DNA of 5,006 bases, taken from the NCBI GenBank assembly GCA_024636355.1, contig JAGXHH010000006.1, positions 1 to 5,006 of the forward strand, given 5' to 3'. Positions 1 to 5,006 of this stretch are shown piece by piece. The notes beneath the pieces were generated by a model. It worked only from the letters and a program-made list of their open reading frames with translations. It did not search any database and had not been told where the DNA came from. Position 1 is the first letter of the stretch. Each line of letters opens with the position of its first letter. This DNA is from Desulfobacteraceae bacterium (GTDB lineage: Bacteria; Desulfobacterota; Desulfobacteria; Desulfobacterales; Desulfosalsimonadaceae). A program made the translations under genes and the position numbers.

Positions 1-1988
1 GTGCGGCCCGGGCCGTCTCCCGGGTCAAACCGATCATTGTGCTCAAAGCGGGTCGGACCCGGGCGGGAGCAGCGGCGGCGGCTTCCCATACAGGTGCACT
101 GGCCGGAGAAGACGCTGTTTATGATACGGCATTCCAGCGTGCGGGAATCGTCCGGGTCCGGACATTTGCCGAGCTGTTCGATTGTACCGCTTTTCTGGGC
201 AAGCAGCCGCGTCCGCGCGGTTCCGCATTGGCCATCGTCACCAATGCCGGCGGTCCCGGGGTAATGGCCGCCGATGCACTGGCGGATTATGGAATGGAGA
301 CGGTTTGCCTCAAAGACGGAACGATCCGGGAGCTTGACGCCATTCTGCCGCCGTTCTGGAGCCACGGAAACCCGGTCGATATACTCGGCGATGCTTCTGC
401 CGAACGGTACCGGATGGTGGTCGATATCCTGGCCAAGGCGCCGGAAGTCGACGGGCTGCTGATCATGTTCGCCCCCCAGGCGATGTCTGATCCGGTGCAG
501 GTGGCAGAGGTGCTTTCGCTCCAGCTGAAGGAAAAACCTTTTCCGGTGTTTACCAGCTGGCTGGGCGGTCTCGACGTGGAGCCGGGCCGGGATGTCTTCA
601 ACAGGGCCGGTATCCCGACGTTCGATTCGCCGGAACGGGCCGTGCGGGCCTTTGTCGACCTTTACCGGTACGCCCGGAATATCGAAACCCTCCGGCAGAT
701 TCCGTCCAAACTGCCCCGGAAACTGACGTTCGACCGGCAGGCGGCGCAATCGATTATATCCGTCGGGTTAACGCGGCCGAGTGGCCTGCTCACCGAGGTT
801 GAAGCCAAATCGCTTCTGGACGCCTACGGCATACCGGTCAACCCGACGCAAACGGCAACCGATGCCGGAAAGGCGGTGGCTCTTGCCGACAGGATCGGGT
901 ATCCGGTGGTGCTGAAAATTCATTCCACCCGGATCACCCACAAATCGGATGCGGGATGCGTTGCGCTCGAACTTGGGGATGCGGATGCGGTCCGGAGCGC
1001 ATTCGATGACATACGGAGGAATACGTTGCGCCTGGACAGCGATAGGTTCGAGGGGGTGAGTGTCCAGAAGATGCTTCCCCGTCCGGAATACGAACTGATC
1101 GCGGGCGCCGTAAAAGATCGGGATTTCGGGCCGGTTCTCCTGTTTGGTTCGGGGGGGACGTTAACGGAAATTATAGCGGACCGTTCCATCGCGCTCCCCC
1201 CTTTAAACCGGCTCCTTGCCCGTCAAATGATCGAAGGTACGAAAATTTTCAGAATACTCCAGGGTTATCGGAATCGTCAGCCGGTCGACCTGGTGCAAAT
1301 CGAGGAGATACTGATCCGCCTGTCGCAGCTGGTGACCGATTTTTCTGAAATCGAGGAGATCGACATCAACCCCCTGATCGTGACCGGCGGCCGGGTCCAG
1401 GCCGTCGATGCCCGGGTAATCGTAAAACCGTCAGCGGTCGAAGCGCCGCTTCACCTGGTAATCAGTCCGTATCCGAACGAGTATGAGGAGCAGCTCGATA
1501 TCGCAGGGGTCGGAAATGTGCTGGTTCGCCCGATCCGGCCCGAAGATGCGCCGCTTCTGGTCGAACTTTTTGGTTCCCTGTCGGAGAAAAGCGTTTATTT
1601 CCGGTTCTTCAGTCCCATGAAACGGTTGCCGCACGACATGCTGGCCCGGTTCACCCAGATCGATTACGACCGGGAGATTGCCATCGTGGCGATTCTCCCG
1701 GCAGAAGAGGGTGAACGGATGATCGGCGTCGCCCGGGTGATCATGGAATATAACCGCAAGTCTGCCGAATTTGCCGTGGTGGTCCCCGATGCCTGGCATG
1801 GAAAGGGGATTGGGGCCGCCTTGCTGAAACGGTGCCTGGCCATTGCCGAAACCCGGAATATCGAAACGGTATGGGGCCTGGTATTGCCCGGTAATACCGG
1901 GATGCTGGCACTGGGCCGTAAACTCGGTTTCACCGTCAAGCGCTTTCCCAATCAATTCGAGCTGACCCTGAACCTGCGGCAGGCGTAA
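1..1988 (+). CDS. Acyl-CoA synthetase (ADP-forming)-like / GNAT acetyltransferase fusion, 5'-truncated by the window edge
   Basis: The reading frame is already open at the left edge (first whole codon at 3) and runs 661 residues to TAA at 1986-1988. The residues before the GTG at 39 (AARAVSRVKPII) continue the family pattern, so 39 is not the start. Family members are usually about 900 residues, so roughly 230 N-terminal residues, the CoA-binding Rossmann domain, lie upstream. Visible order: a succinyl-CoA-ligase-like domain with SHTGALAG (putative phospho-His codon 87-89); an ATP-grasp domain from about nt 790 with THKSDAG (His codon 939-941), FGSGGTLTEI and EIDINPL; then a GNAT domain from about nt 1515 whose acetyl-CoA loop is HGKGIG (1797-1814). 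The family includes protein lysine acetyltransferases (Pat/YfiQ) that modify acetyl-CoA synthetase, and ADP-forming acyl-CoA synthetases. The domain calls are firm. Whether this protein makes acyl-CoA, acetylates proteins, or both is open. It is probably cytoplasmic, with no membrane segment seen. The 684-bp gap to the next gene argues for separate transcription. Confidence 0.93.
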   Translation, partial: AARAVSRVKPIIVLKAGRTRAGAAAAASHTGALAGEDAVYDTAFQRAGIVRVRTFAELFDCTAFLGKQPRPRGSALAIVTNAGGPGVMAADALADYGMETVCLKDGTIRELDAILPPFWSHGNPVDILGDASAERYRMVVDILAKAPEVDGLLIMFAPQAMSDPVQVAEVLSLQLKEKPFPVFTSWLGGLDVEPGRDVFNRAGIPTFDSPERAVRAFVDLYRYARNIETLRQIPSKLPRKLTFDRQAAQSIISVGLTRPSGLLTEVEAKSLLDAYGIPVNPTQTATDAGKAVALADRIGYPVVLKIHSTRITHKSDAGCVALELGDADAVRSAFDDIRRNTLRLDSDRFEGVSVQKMLPRPEYELIAGAVKDRDFGPVLLFGSGGTLTEIIADRSIALPPLNRLLARQMIEGTKIFRILQGYRNRQPVDLVQIEEILIRLSQLVTDFSEIEEIDINPLIVTGGRVQAVDARVIVKPSAVEAPLHLVISPYPNEYEEQLDIAGVGNVLVRPIRPEDAPLLVELFGSLSEKSVYFRFFSPMKRLPHDMLARFTQIDYDREIAIVAILPAEEGERMIGVARVIMEYNRKSAEFAVVVPDAWHGKGIGAALLKRCLAIAETRNIETVWGLVLPGNTGMLALGRKLGFTVKRFPNQFELTLNLRQA

Positions 1989-2006
1989 ACCGAAATATCC
2001 CTGACT

Positions 2007-2034
2007 CCTGGATTCCCTGTTTGATGGATCCAGG
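2007..2034 (+). terminator. Weak hairpin downstream of the synthetase/GNAT gene (possible transcript end)
   Basis: CCTGGATTC (2007-2015) pairs with GGATCCAGG (2026-2034), giving nine pairs with one G-U and a 10-nt loop. It starts 18 bp after the stop codon. No T-run follows, so it does not look like a standard intrinsic terminator. It may be a 3'-end stabilising or Rho-associated hairpin, or only a chance dyad. Confidence 0.25.
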
Positions 2035-2087
2035 CATAGCCCTTTGCCTCTGACCTGGCCCGGAGGACCATGTACTTAAAGATCGAC

Positions 2088-2104
2088 CAGCAATTCACGG
2101 TGAA
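2088..2104 (+). repeat. Left terminal inverted repeat of the mini-element
   Basis: The sequence CAGCAATTCACGGTGAA matches the reverse complement of 2206-2222 at 16 of 17 positions. The single mismatch is A versus C at the tenth base. The outer end abuts the direct repeat AAGATCGAC. Confidence 0.6.
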
Positions 2105-2131
2105 ATGTGTCTGTGATTAACGGGCGACCAC

Positions 2132-2191
2132 GTAGGAGCGGGCCATGCCCGCGAAAATGCATCCGCCATCGCGGGCATGGCCCGCTCCTAC
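2132..2191. repeat. REPIN / BIME-like pair of inverted REP sequences
   Basis: Two 23-bp arms, 2132-2154 and 2169-2191, are perfect reverse complements separated by a 14-bp loop. Each arm, read outside to inside, begins with GTAG followed by GAGCGGGC, CAT and GCCCGC, so each can fold alone into a 6-bp GCGGGC/GCCCGC hairpin. A 5' GTAG head plus a short GC-rich palindrome is the known layout of REP sequences handled by REP-associated tyrosine transposases (RAYTs), and two in inverted orientation form a REPIN. The arm resembles the GTAGGAGCG-type REPs known from Pseudomonas. No RAYT gene is present here. As RNA it could fold into a very stable stem that protects or ends transcripts, although no T-run follows. 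Confidence 0.75.
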
Positions 2192-2205
2192 AGAGCCTTT
2201 CGACG

Positions 2206-2222
2206 TTCACCGGGAATTGCTG
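2206..2222 (-). repeat. Right terminal inverted repeat of the mini-element
   Basis: TTCACCGGGAATTGCTG is the inverted partner of 2088-2104 (16 of 17). It is followed immediately by the second AAGATCGAC copy at 2223-2231. Confidence 0.6.
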
Positions 2223-2278
2223 AAGATCGACTAAATCGCCCACCCCGGTTTTTTCCTTTCTGGCAATACCTCGCCGGA

Positions 2279-2298
2279 TGTAAAAAAAAATTTTTACA
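2279..2298. other. A/T-only hairpin
   Basis: TGTAAAAA (2279-2286) and TTTTTACA (2291-2298) are perfect inverted repeats around AAAA, forming a nine-A run followed by five T. It stands out in a GC-rich neighbourhood. It may be a bent or easily melted DNA site, or a binding site for a nucleoid protein. No function can be assigned from sequence alone. Confidence 0.35.
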
Positions 2299-2319
2299 AG
2301 GTGGAAAACATTGGCGCCG

Positions 2320-2347
2320 GGTTTGTCTTCCGGGGCCCGGAAAAACC
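2320..2347. other. GC-rich imperfect hairpin
   Basis: TTCCGGG (2328-2334) and CCCGGAA (2336-2342) form a perfect dyad around one G. An outer GGTTT (2320-2324) pairs with AAACC (2343-2347) across a 3-nt bulge, giving about 12 pairs in total. No T-run follows directly, so a terminator role is not supported. A smaller CCGGG/CCCGG hairpin lies at 2370-2383. Confidence 0.35.
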
Positions 2348-2511
2348 TGATCTGCCCGACCCTGCGATTCCGGGTGCCCCCGGTCTGATGCAATGTTTTT
2401 CTGACTATATACGGCCGTTAGCAGCCCCCCACCGTGGTAGATCATACAGTTGGCGACAATGTAAGCGCACGACAAGCGACAAGGCTACAAGTCCTTTTAC
2501 GCTGTACGCCC

Positions 2512-2528
2512 ATAACATGATATGTTAT
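2512..2528. promoter_or_regulatory. 17-bp operator-like dyad, candidate upstream activator site
   Basis: ATAACATGATATGTTAT is a perfect 7+3+7 inverted repeat. Its centre (2520) lies about 92 bp upstream of the start site predicted from the sigma-54-type promoter at 2586-2601, within the usual range for enhancer sites of NtrC-type activators. A sigma-70-like TATAAA (2526-2531) overlaps its right arm, so it could alternatively be a repressor operator. Only one copy was found. Confidence 0.4.
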
Positions 2529-2585
2529 AAAATCCGAGTTATTCCTGCAATTGGTAGATCTGAACCTCTGGAACGGTTGCGGATC

Positions 2586-2601
2586 TGGCCTGTATCTTGC
2601 A
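2586..2601 (+). promoter_or_regulatory. Sigma-54 (-24/-12) promoter for the two-component operon
   Basis: TGGCCTGTATCTTGCA matches the consensus TGGCAC-N5-TTGCA/T at all key positions. GG is at 2587-2588, GC at 2599-2600, and the spacing is the exact 12 bp between them. Only the fifth and sixth bases differ from consensus. Transcription would start near 2612, leaving a leader of about 60 nt before the kinase gene. It is correctly oriented and placed. Chance occurrence remains possible because the motif is short. Confidence 0.6.
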
Positions 2602-2647
2602 CATTCAGGTCCCGAAGCAGCCAATAAAAATCGGGGAACGGTTGTTC

Positions 2648-2670
2648 TCCTGCAAATGTCATTACAGGAA
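2648..2670 (+). promoter_or_regulatory. Ribosome binding site of the kinase gene, possibly held in a leader hairpin
   Basis: AGGAA at 2666-2670 is the only Shine-Dalgarno-like sequence near the start. It lies only 2 nt before ATG 2673 but 11 nt before the in-frame ATG 2682, so spacing does not settle the start. TCCTG (2648-2652) can pair with CAGGA (2665-2669), which would partly mask it. The hairpin is short and its effect is speculative. Confidence 0.35.
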
Positions 2671-2672
2671 AT

Positions 2673-4406
2673 ATGGATAACATGGCCGGTAAACACAAAA
2701 ACGGTTCGTATTACAAGCTGCTGACCCGGAACATGATCCTGACGGTGATCATCGTGTCGTTTACGCCGATGATACTGGTCATCGGCATTCTGTTATACGA
2801 ATTCAATATCGCCTATCATGAAAAAACGCATGCCCACCTTGTAGAACTGGTCCAGAAGCACAAGCAGGATATCGACACGTTCCTGAAGGAAAAGCTGGCG
2901 AATATCGAATTTCTCGCCGGAAGCTACAGTTTCGATCAGTTGACGGAAAAGAACTTTCTGAAACTCCAGCTCCAGGAATTGCGGGCGAAATACGGCGATG
3001 TGTTTGTCGATCTGGGAGCCGTCGATGAAAACGGCAACCAGATCGCCTATGCGGGGCCCTATGAGCTGCAGAATGTCCGGTATTCGGAATCCGACTGGTT
3101 CAGGGCCGCCATCGAAAATCCGTATTATATCAGTGATGTCTTTATGGGCCTCCGGGGCAGTCCCCATTTTATCATTACGGTCCGGAAGCAGTACCGGGGA
3201 GATCCCCACATCCTTCGGGCCACCATCGATTTCAGGGCCTTCAACCAGTTGGTGGAAAACCTGCGTGTCGGGAAAACCGGTTACGCGTTCATCTTGAACC
3301 GGAAAGGTGAATTCCAGACCCGCCCGCCGGCCGATAGAACACTTTGTAAAAGCTGCTACGGGTATTTTATTGAACGGATGGAGAAAAGCGATCCATCGGT
3401 GCTTATCATGAACTTGACCGAGCCAACGGGTACGGAAAACATCTATTCCGTGGCGGGACTGAAAAACGGGGAATGGCTGTTGATTCTCAAGCAGGAGACA
3501 GCCGATGCCTTCTCTGACATCTCCAGAATGGTCCGGATCGGTATCCTCATTTTCTGTTTCGGTGCCGCCGGAATTCTCCTGATGGCCTTTTTTCTTTCCA
3601 GGCGGATGGTCCGACGGGTCGCCCGAGCGGATAAGGAAAAAGAGACGCTCAATCAGCAGATGATCGAAACCGGCAAGCTGGCAACCGTCGGGGAACTTGC
3701 CGCCGGGATTGCCCATGAAATCAATAATCCGGTGGCGATCATGGTGGAAGAAGCCGGCTGGATCGGCGACCTGCTCGAAGACGAGGATCTGGGCGAAAGT
3801 GAAAATCAGGGGGAAATTCTTCGGGCCCTGTCCCAGATCCGGACGCAGGGGCGGCGCTGCAAAGAGATCACCCACAAACTGCTCAGCTTCGCCAGGAAGA
3901 CCGATTCCACCATAAAGGATGTGCAGATCAACGATCTCATCAGGGAAATCGTGGCGCTTTCCACACAGATGGCGAAATACAACAAGGTGACGATTACCAC
4001 GGAGTTTCATCCGAACCTGCCGTATGTGATGCTCTCCCCCTCGGAAATGCAGCAGGTAATGCTCAACCTGATCAATAACGCCATGGATGCCATGGAAAAG
4101 ACCGGGGGCACGGTTCATATCGCCACCAAGCTGAGCCAGCTGGAAAAGGAACACATTGTCATCACGGTTGAGGACGATGGCCCCGGGATTCCGGAAGCGA
4201 ACCTGTCCCGGATTTTTGATCCGTTTTTTACCACAAAGCCGGTGGGCCGTGGAACCGGGCTTGGACTGTCGATCTGTTACGGCATTATCCAGAAAATGGG
4301 TGGGAAAATCGATGTGCAATCTGCGCTGGGAGAAGGCACGCGGTTTCGCATCTGGATACCGTTTCAAAAATCCGACCGGGCAGTGCAGGAAACAGTATCG
4401 AACTGA
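2673..4406 (+). CDS. Membrane sensor histidine kinase with extracytoplasmic Cache-like sensor domain
   Basis: A 577-residue protein. Segment 21-43 is a first membrane helix. About 240 extracytoplasmic residues follow (44-286) with the layout of a double Cache domain: a long N-terminal helix, then DENGNQIAYAGPY, SDWFRAA, YYISDVF and TGYAFILNRKGEF. A second membrane helix spans about 287-308. No HAMP domain is evident; only a charged helical linker of about 30 residues precedes the dimerisation domain. The H box is AAGIAHEINNP, with the phospho-accepting His348 at nt 3714-3716. The ATP-binding domain shows the N box (NLINNAMDAM, 465-474), G1 (DDGPGIP), F box (IFDPFFTTK) and G2 (GRGTGLGL). All catalytic motifs are intact, so it should autophosphorylate and pass phosphate to the receivers encoded downstream. 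The ligand is unknown; the R-x-W-Y amino-acid-binding signature of some dCache sensors is not matched (S-D-W-F instead). Residues 225 and 228 form a CxxC in the sensor domain. ATG 2682 is an alternative start. Confidence 0.93.
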   Translation: MDNMAGKHKNGSYYKLLTRNMILTVIIVSFTPMILVIGILLYEFNIAYHEKTHAHLVELVQKHKQDIDTFLKEKLANIEFLAGSYSFDQLTEKNFLKLQLQELRAKYGDVFVDLGAVDENGNQIAYAGPYELQNVRYSESDWFRAAIENPYYISDVFMGLRGSPHFIITVRKQYRGDPHILRATIDFRAFNQLVENLRVGKTGYAFILNRKGEFQTRPPADRTLCKSCYGYFIERMEKSDPSVLIMNLTEPTGTENIYSVAGLKNGEWLLILKQETADAFSDISRMVRIGILIFCFGAAGILLMAFFLSRRMVRRVARADKEKETLNQQMIETGKLATVGELAAGIAHEINNPVAIMVEEAGWIGDLLEDEDLGESENQGEILRALSQIRTQGRRCKEITHKLLSFARKTDSTIKDVQINDLIREIVALSTQMAKYNKVTITTEFHPNLPYVMLSPSEMQQVMLNLINNAMDAMEKTGGTVHIATKLSQLEKEHIVITVEDDGPGIPEANLSRIFDPFFTTKPVGRGTGLGLSICYGIIQKMGGKIDVQSALGEGTRFRIWIPFQKSDRAVQETVSN

Positions 4407-4420
4407 CAGGAATGAAAGGA

Positions 4421-4439
4421 CGCAGGTGCTGCACCTGCG
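4421..4439. repeat. Perfect dyad between the kinase and receiver genes
   Basis: CGCAGGTGCTGCACCTGCG is a perfect 9+1+9 inverted repeat; as RNA it gives an 8-bp GC-rich stem with a CTG loop. It begins 14 bp after the kinase stop codon. The next T-run (five T, near 4455) is about 15 nt beyond the stem, too far for a classical terminator. It could set the ratio of kinase to receiver through mRNA processing or partial termination, or bind a protein. The flanks GGAATGA and GAATGAC resemble those of dispersed intergenic repeats. Confidence 0.5.
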
Positions 4440-4471
4440 AATGACACCATAAAATTTTTGAATTTAAGAAC

Positions 4472-4477
4472 AAGGAG
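4472..4477 (+). promoter_or_regulatory. Strong Shine-Dalgarno of the receiver gene
   Basis: AAGGAG lies 5 nt before ATG 4483 and fixes that start. It is much better placed than the site before the kinase gene, which suggests that the receiver is made in excess of the kinase. Confidence 0.8.
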
Positions 4478-4482
4478 AAGAG

Positions 4483-4920
4483 ATGATCGGTAATCCTTTT
4501 GTGATGCTGGTGGATGACGAAGTCGATTTCGTGGAAACCATGACCAAGCGGCTGCAGAAACGGGAATTGAAGGTCATAGCTGCACACAGCGGCGAAAAAG
4601 CGCTCGATATGCTGGCTGAAAATCAAAATCTGGAAGTGGTGATCCTCGATGTGAAGATGCCCGGAATGGATGGGCTTGAAGTGTTGCCTCAGATTAAGAA
4701 GCGATTCCCCCTGGTGGAAGTGATTATGCTCACCGGACATGCCACCATCGAATCGGCGATCGAAGGAATGAAGGCCGGCGCATTCGATTACCTGATGAAG
4801 CCGTGCGATATCGACACCCTGCTTGCAAAGGTCGAAGAAGCGGCCGGAAAAAAGCGGGCGCATGCTGAAAAAATCGAAAAGGCCCGGTTGGAAAAAATCA
4901 TGTCGACGCATGGCTGGTAA
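4483..4920 (+). CDS. Stand-alone response regulator receiver protein
   Basis: A 145-residue protein consisting of one receiver domain plus a short charged helical tail. The acidic pair Asp11-Asp12 (LVDDE), phospho-acceptor Asp56 (VVILDVKMPGMDG), Thr84 (MLTGHAT) and Lys106 (YLMKPCD) are all present, so it should accept phosphate. LTGHATIESAIEGMKAGAFDYL is close to receivers of the NtrC type. The tail (about 121-145, ending STHGW) holds no DNA-binding or enzymatic domain, so output must go through protein contact, a phosphorelay, or phosphate buffering. It lies 76 bp after the kinase gene and 36 bp before a second regulator gene on the same strand, most likely one operon. The natural partner is the upstream kinase. 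Cytoplasmic. Confidence 0.92.
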   Translation: MIGNPFVMLVDDEVDFVETMTKRLQKRELKVIAAHSGEKALDMLAENQNLEVVILDVKMPGMDGLEVLPQIKKRFPLVEVIMLTGHATIESAIEGMKAGAFDYLMKPCDIDTLLAKVEEAAGKKRAHAEKIEKARLEKIMSTHGW

Positions 4921-4956
4921 TGGATAAATTTCAATTTTCCATCGGGGGGCCCTGCC

Positions 4957-5006
4957 ATGAAAAAAGAGTCGAAACCGATCCGGCTCCTGCTGGTAGATGA
5001 CGAGGA
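4957..5006 (+). CDS. Second response regulator, N-terminus only (cut by the window edge)
   Basis: ATG at 4957 opens a frame of 16 full codons, MKKESKPIRLLLVDDE, which continues past the edge. The hydrophobic strand followed by the acidic pair (LLLVDDE) is the typical start of a receiver domain. A G-run (4944-4949) 7 nt before the ATG may serve as ribosome binding site. The 36-bp gap after the preceding receiver gene supports co-transcription. The output domain is not visible: it could be an NtrC-type activator, another single receiver, or something else. Confidence 0.75.
   Translation, partial: MKKESKPIRLLLVDDE

Larger units (their letters stand above)
2079..2231. mobile_element. MITE-like palindromic element with 9-bp flanking direct repeats
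   Basis: AAGATCGAC occurs at 2079-2087 and again at 2223-2231. Directly inside these copies lie inverted repeats: CAGCAATTCACGGTGAA (2088-2104) and TTCACCGGGAATTGCTG (2206-2222), matching at 16 of 17 positions when one is reverse-complemented. The enclosed unit is 135 bp (2088-2222) and too short to code for a transposase. Direct repeats that abut exactly the outer ends of terminal inverted repeats are the classical footprint of transposition with target duplication, as in non-autonomous mini-elements. The centre carries a REPIN-like inverted pair. I could not assign an IS family. Structure is seen in the sequence; mobility is inferred. Confidence 0.6.
1989..2672. other. Gene-free intergenic region with a mobile-like element, dyads and a promoter
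   Basis: No convincing protein gene is visible in these 684 bp. Open frames here (for example 2301-2627 on + and 2076-2393 on -) lack a ribosome binding site and recognisable domains, and they run across the REPIN or the promoter. From left to right the region holds a weak dyad after the upstream stop, a 135-bp palindromic element with direct repeats at its ends, an A/T hairpin, a GC-rich hairpin, a 17-bp dyad, and a sigma-54-type promoter feeding the kinase gene. Between 2400 and 2510 I see nothing identifiable. Confidence 0.75.

Noticed and set aside
1431..1955. Minus-strand 174-codon frame opposite the GNAT domain
   Set aside because: A shadow of the well-supported acetyltransferase coding sequence on the + strand.
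2070..2120. A 16-codon mini-gene starting at ATG 2070 after GGAGGA
   Set aside because: The Shine-Dalgarno is only 2 nt from the ATG, the frame ends inside the repeat element, and removing the element with one direct repeat leaves a 6-codon frame.
2076..2393. Minus-strand 105-codon frame through the REPIN
   Set aside because: It is made mainly of the inverted-repeat element and shows no protein-like features.
2370..2400. Intrinsic terminator made of the CCGGG/CCCGG hairpin and the T-run at 2396-2400
   Set aside because: The T-run is about 12 nt from a stem of only 5 bp, which is not terminator geometry.
2503..2531. A sigma-70 promoter with TATAAA at 2526-2531
   Set aside because: The -10 is good (5 of 6), but the best -35 at proper spacing (TGTACG, 2503-2508) matches only 3 of 6 bases; the sigma-54-type match downstream is better.
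2301..2627. A 108-codon + strand open frame beginning with GTG
   Set aside because: No ribosome binding site, no recognisable domain, unusual composition, and it runs across the dyad and the sigma-54-type promoter.
3345..3359. A c-type heme site in the kinase sensor domain
   Set aside because: The motif is CKSC followed by Tyr; the histidine required for CxxCH is missing.
2793..4367. A 524-codon open frame on the minus strand, antisense to the kinase gene
   Set aside because: The + strand encodes a complete kinase with all motifs. The antisense translation has no recognisable domain and is rich in His/Pro/Arg/Gly runs typical of a shadow frame in GC-rich DNA.
4285..4911. Minus-strand 208-codon frame opposite the kinase end and the receiver
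   Set aside because: It spans two clear + strand genes and their gap, and its translation has no domain signature.

Overview
The window reads as a moderately GC-rich, gene-dense bacterial chromosome segment, with all real genes on the + strand. A Pat-like acyl-CoA synthetase/acetyltransferase fusion, a Cache-type histidine kinase followed by small receiver proteins, and a sigma-54-type promoter together suggest a deltaproteobacterium (Desulfobacterota, possibly a sulfate reducer or syntroph). This is inferred from gene style, since no rRNA or other marker gene is present.

Layout. Positions 1-1988 hold the 3' three quarters of a large gene for an ADP-forming acyl-CoA synthetase-like protein with a C-terminal GNAT acetyltransferase domain. 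Its N-terminal CoA-binding domain lies upstream of the window. A 684-bp gene-free stretch follows (1989-2672). It contains a weak dyad after the stop codon and a compact 135-bp palindromic element with 17-bp terminal inverted repeats and flanking 9-bp direct repeats. Inside that element is a pair of inverted REP sequences (a REPIN). Further on are two more hairpins, a 17-bp operator-like dyad and a good match to a sigma-54 (-24/-12) promoter.

From 2673 to the right edge runs a two-component signalling operon. It encodes a membrane histidine kinase with a large extracytoplasmic sensor domain (2673-4406), a stand-alone receiver protein (4483-4920), and the first 16 codons of a second response regulator (4957 to the edge). 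A perfect 9+1+9 dyad lies in the kinase/receiver gap.

How the parts may work together (inference). The kinase senses an unidentified periplasmic signal and phosphorylates one or both receivers. If the second regulator proves to be an NtrC-type activator, the sigma-54 promoter and its upstream dyad would suit autoregulation of the operon. The synthetase/GNAT gene appears to be a separate transcription unit connected with acyl-CoA metabolism or lysine acetylation. The most unusual feature is the short mobile-looking element with the REPIN nested inside it. I did not find strong evidence for a wholly new multi-gene system.
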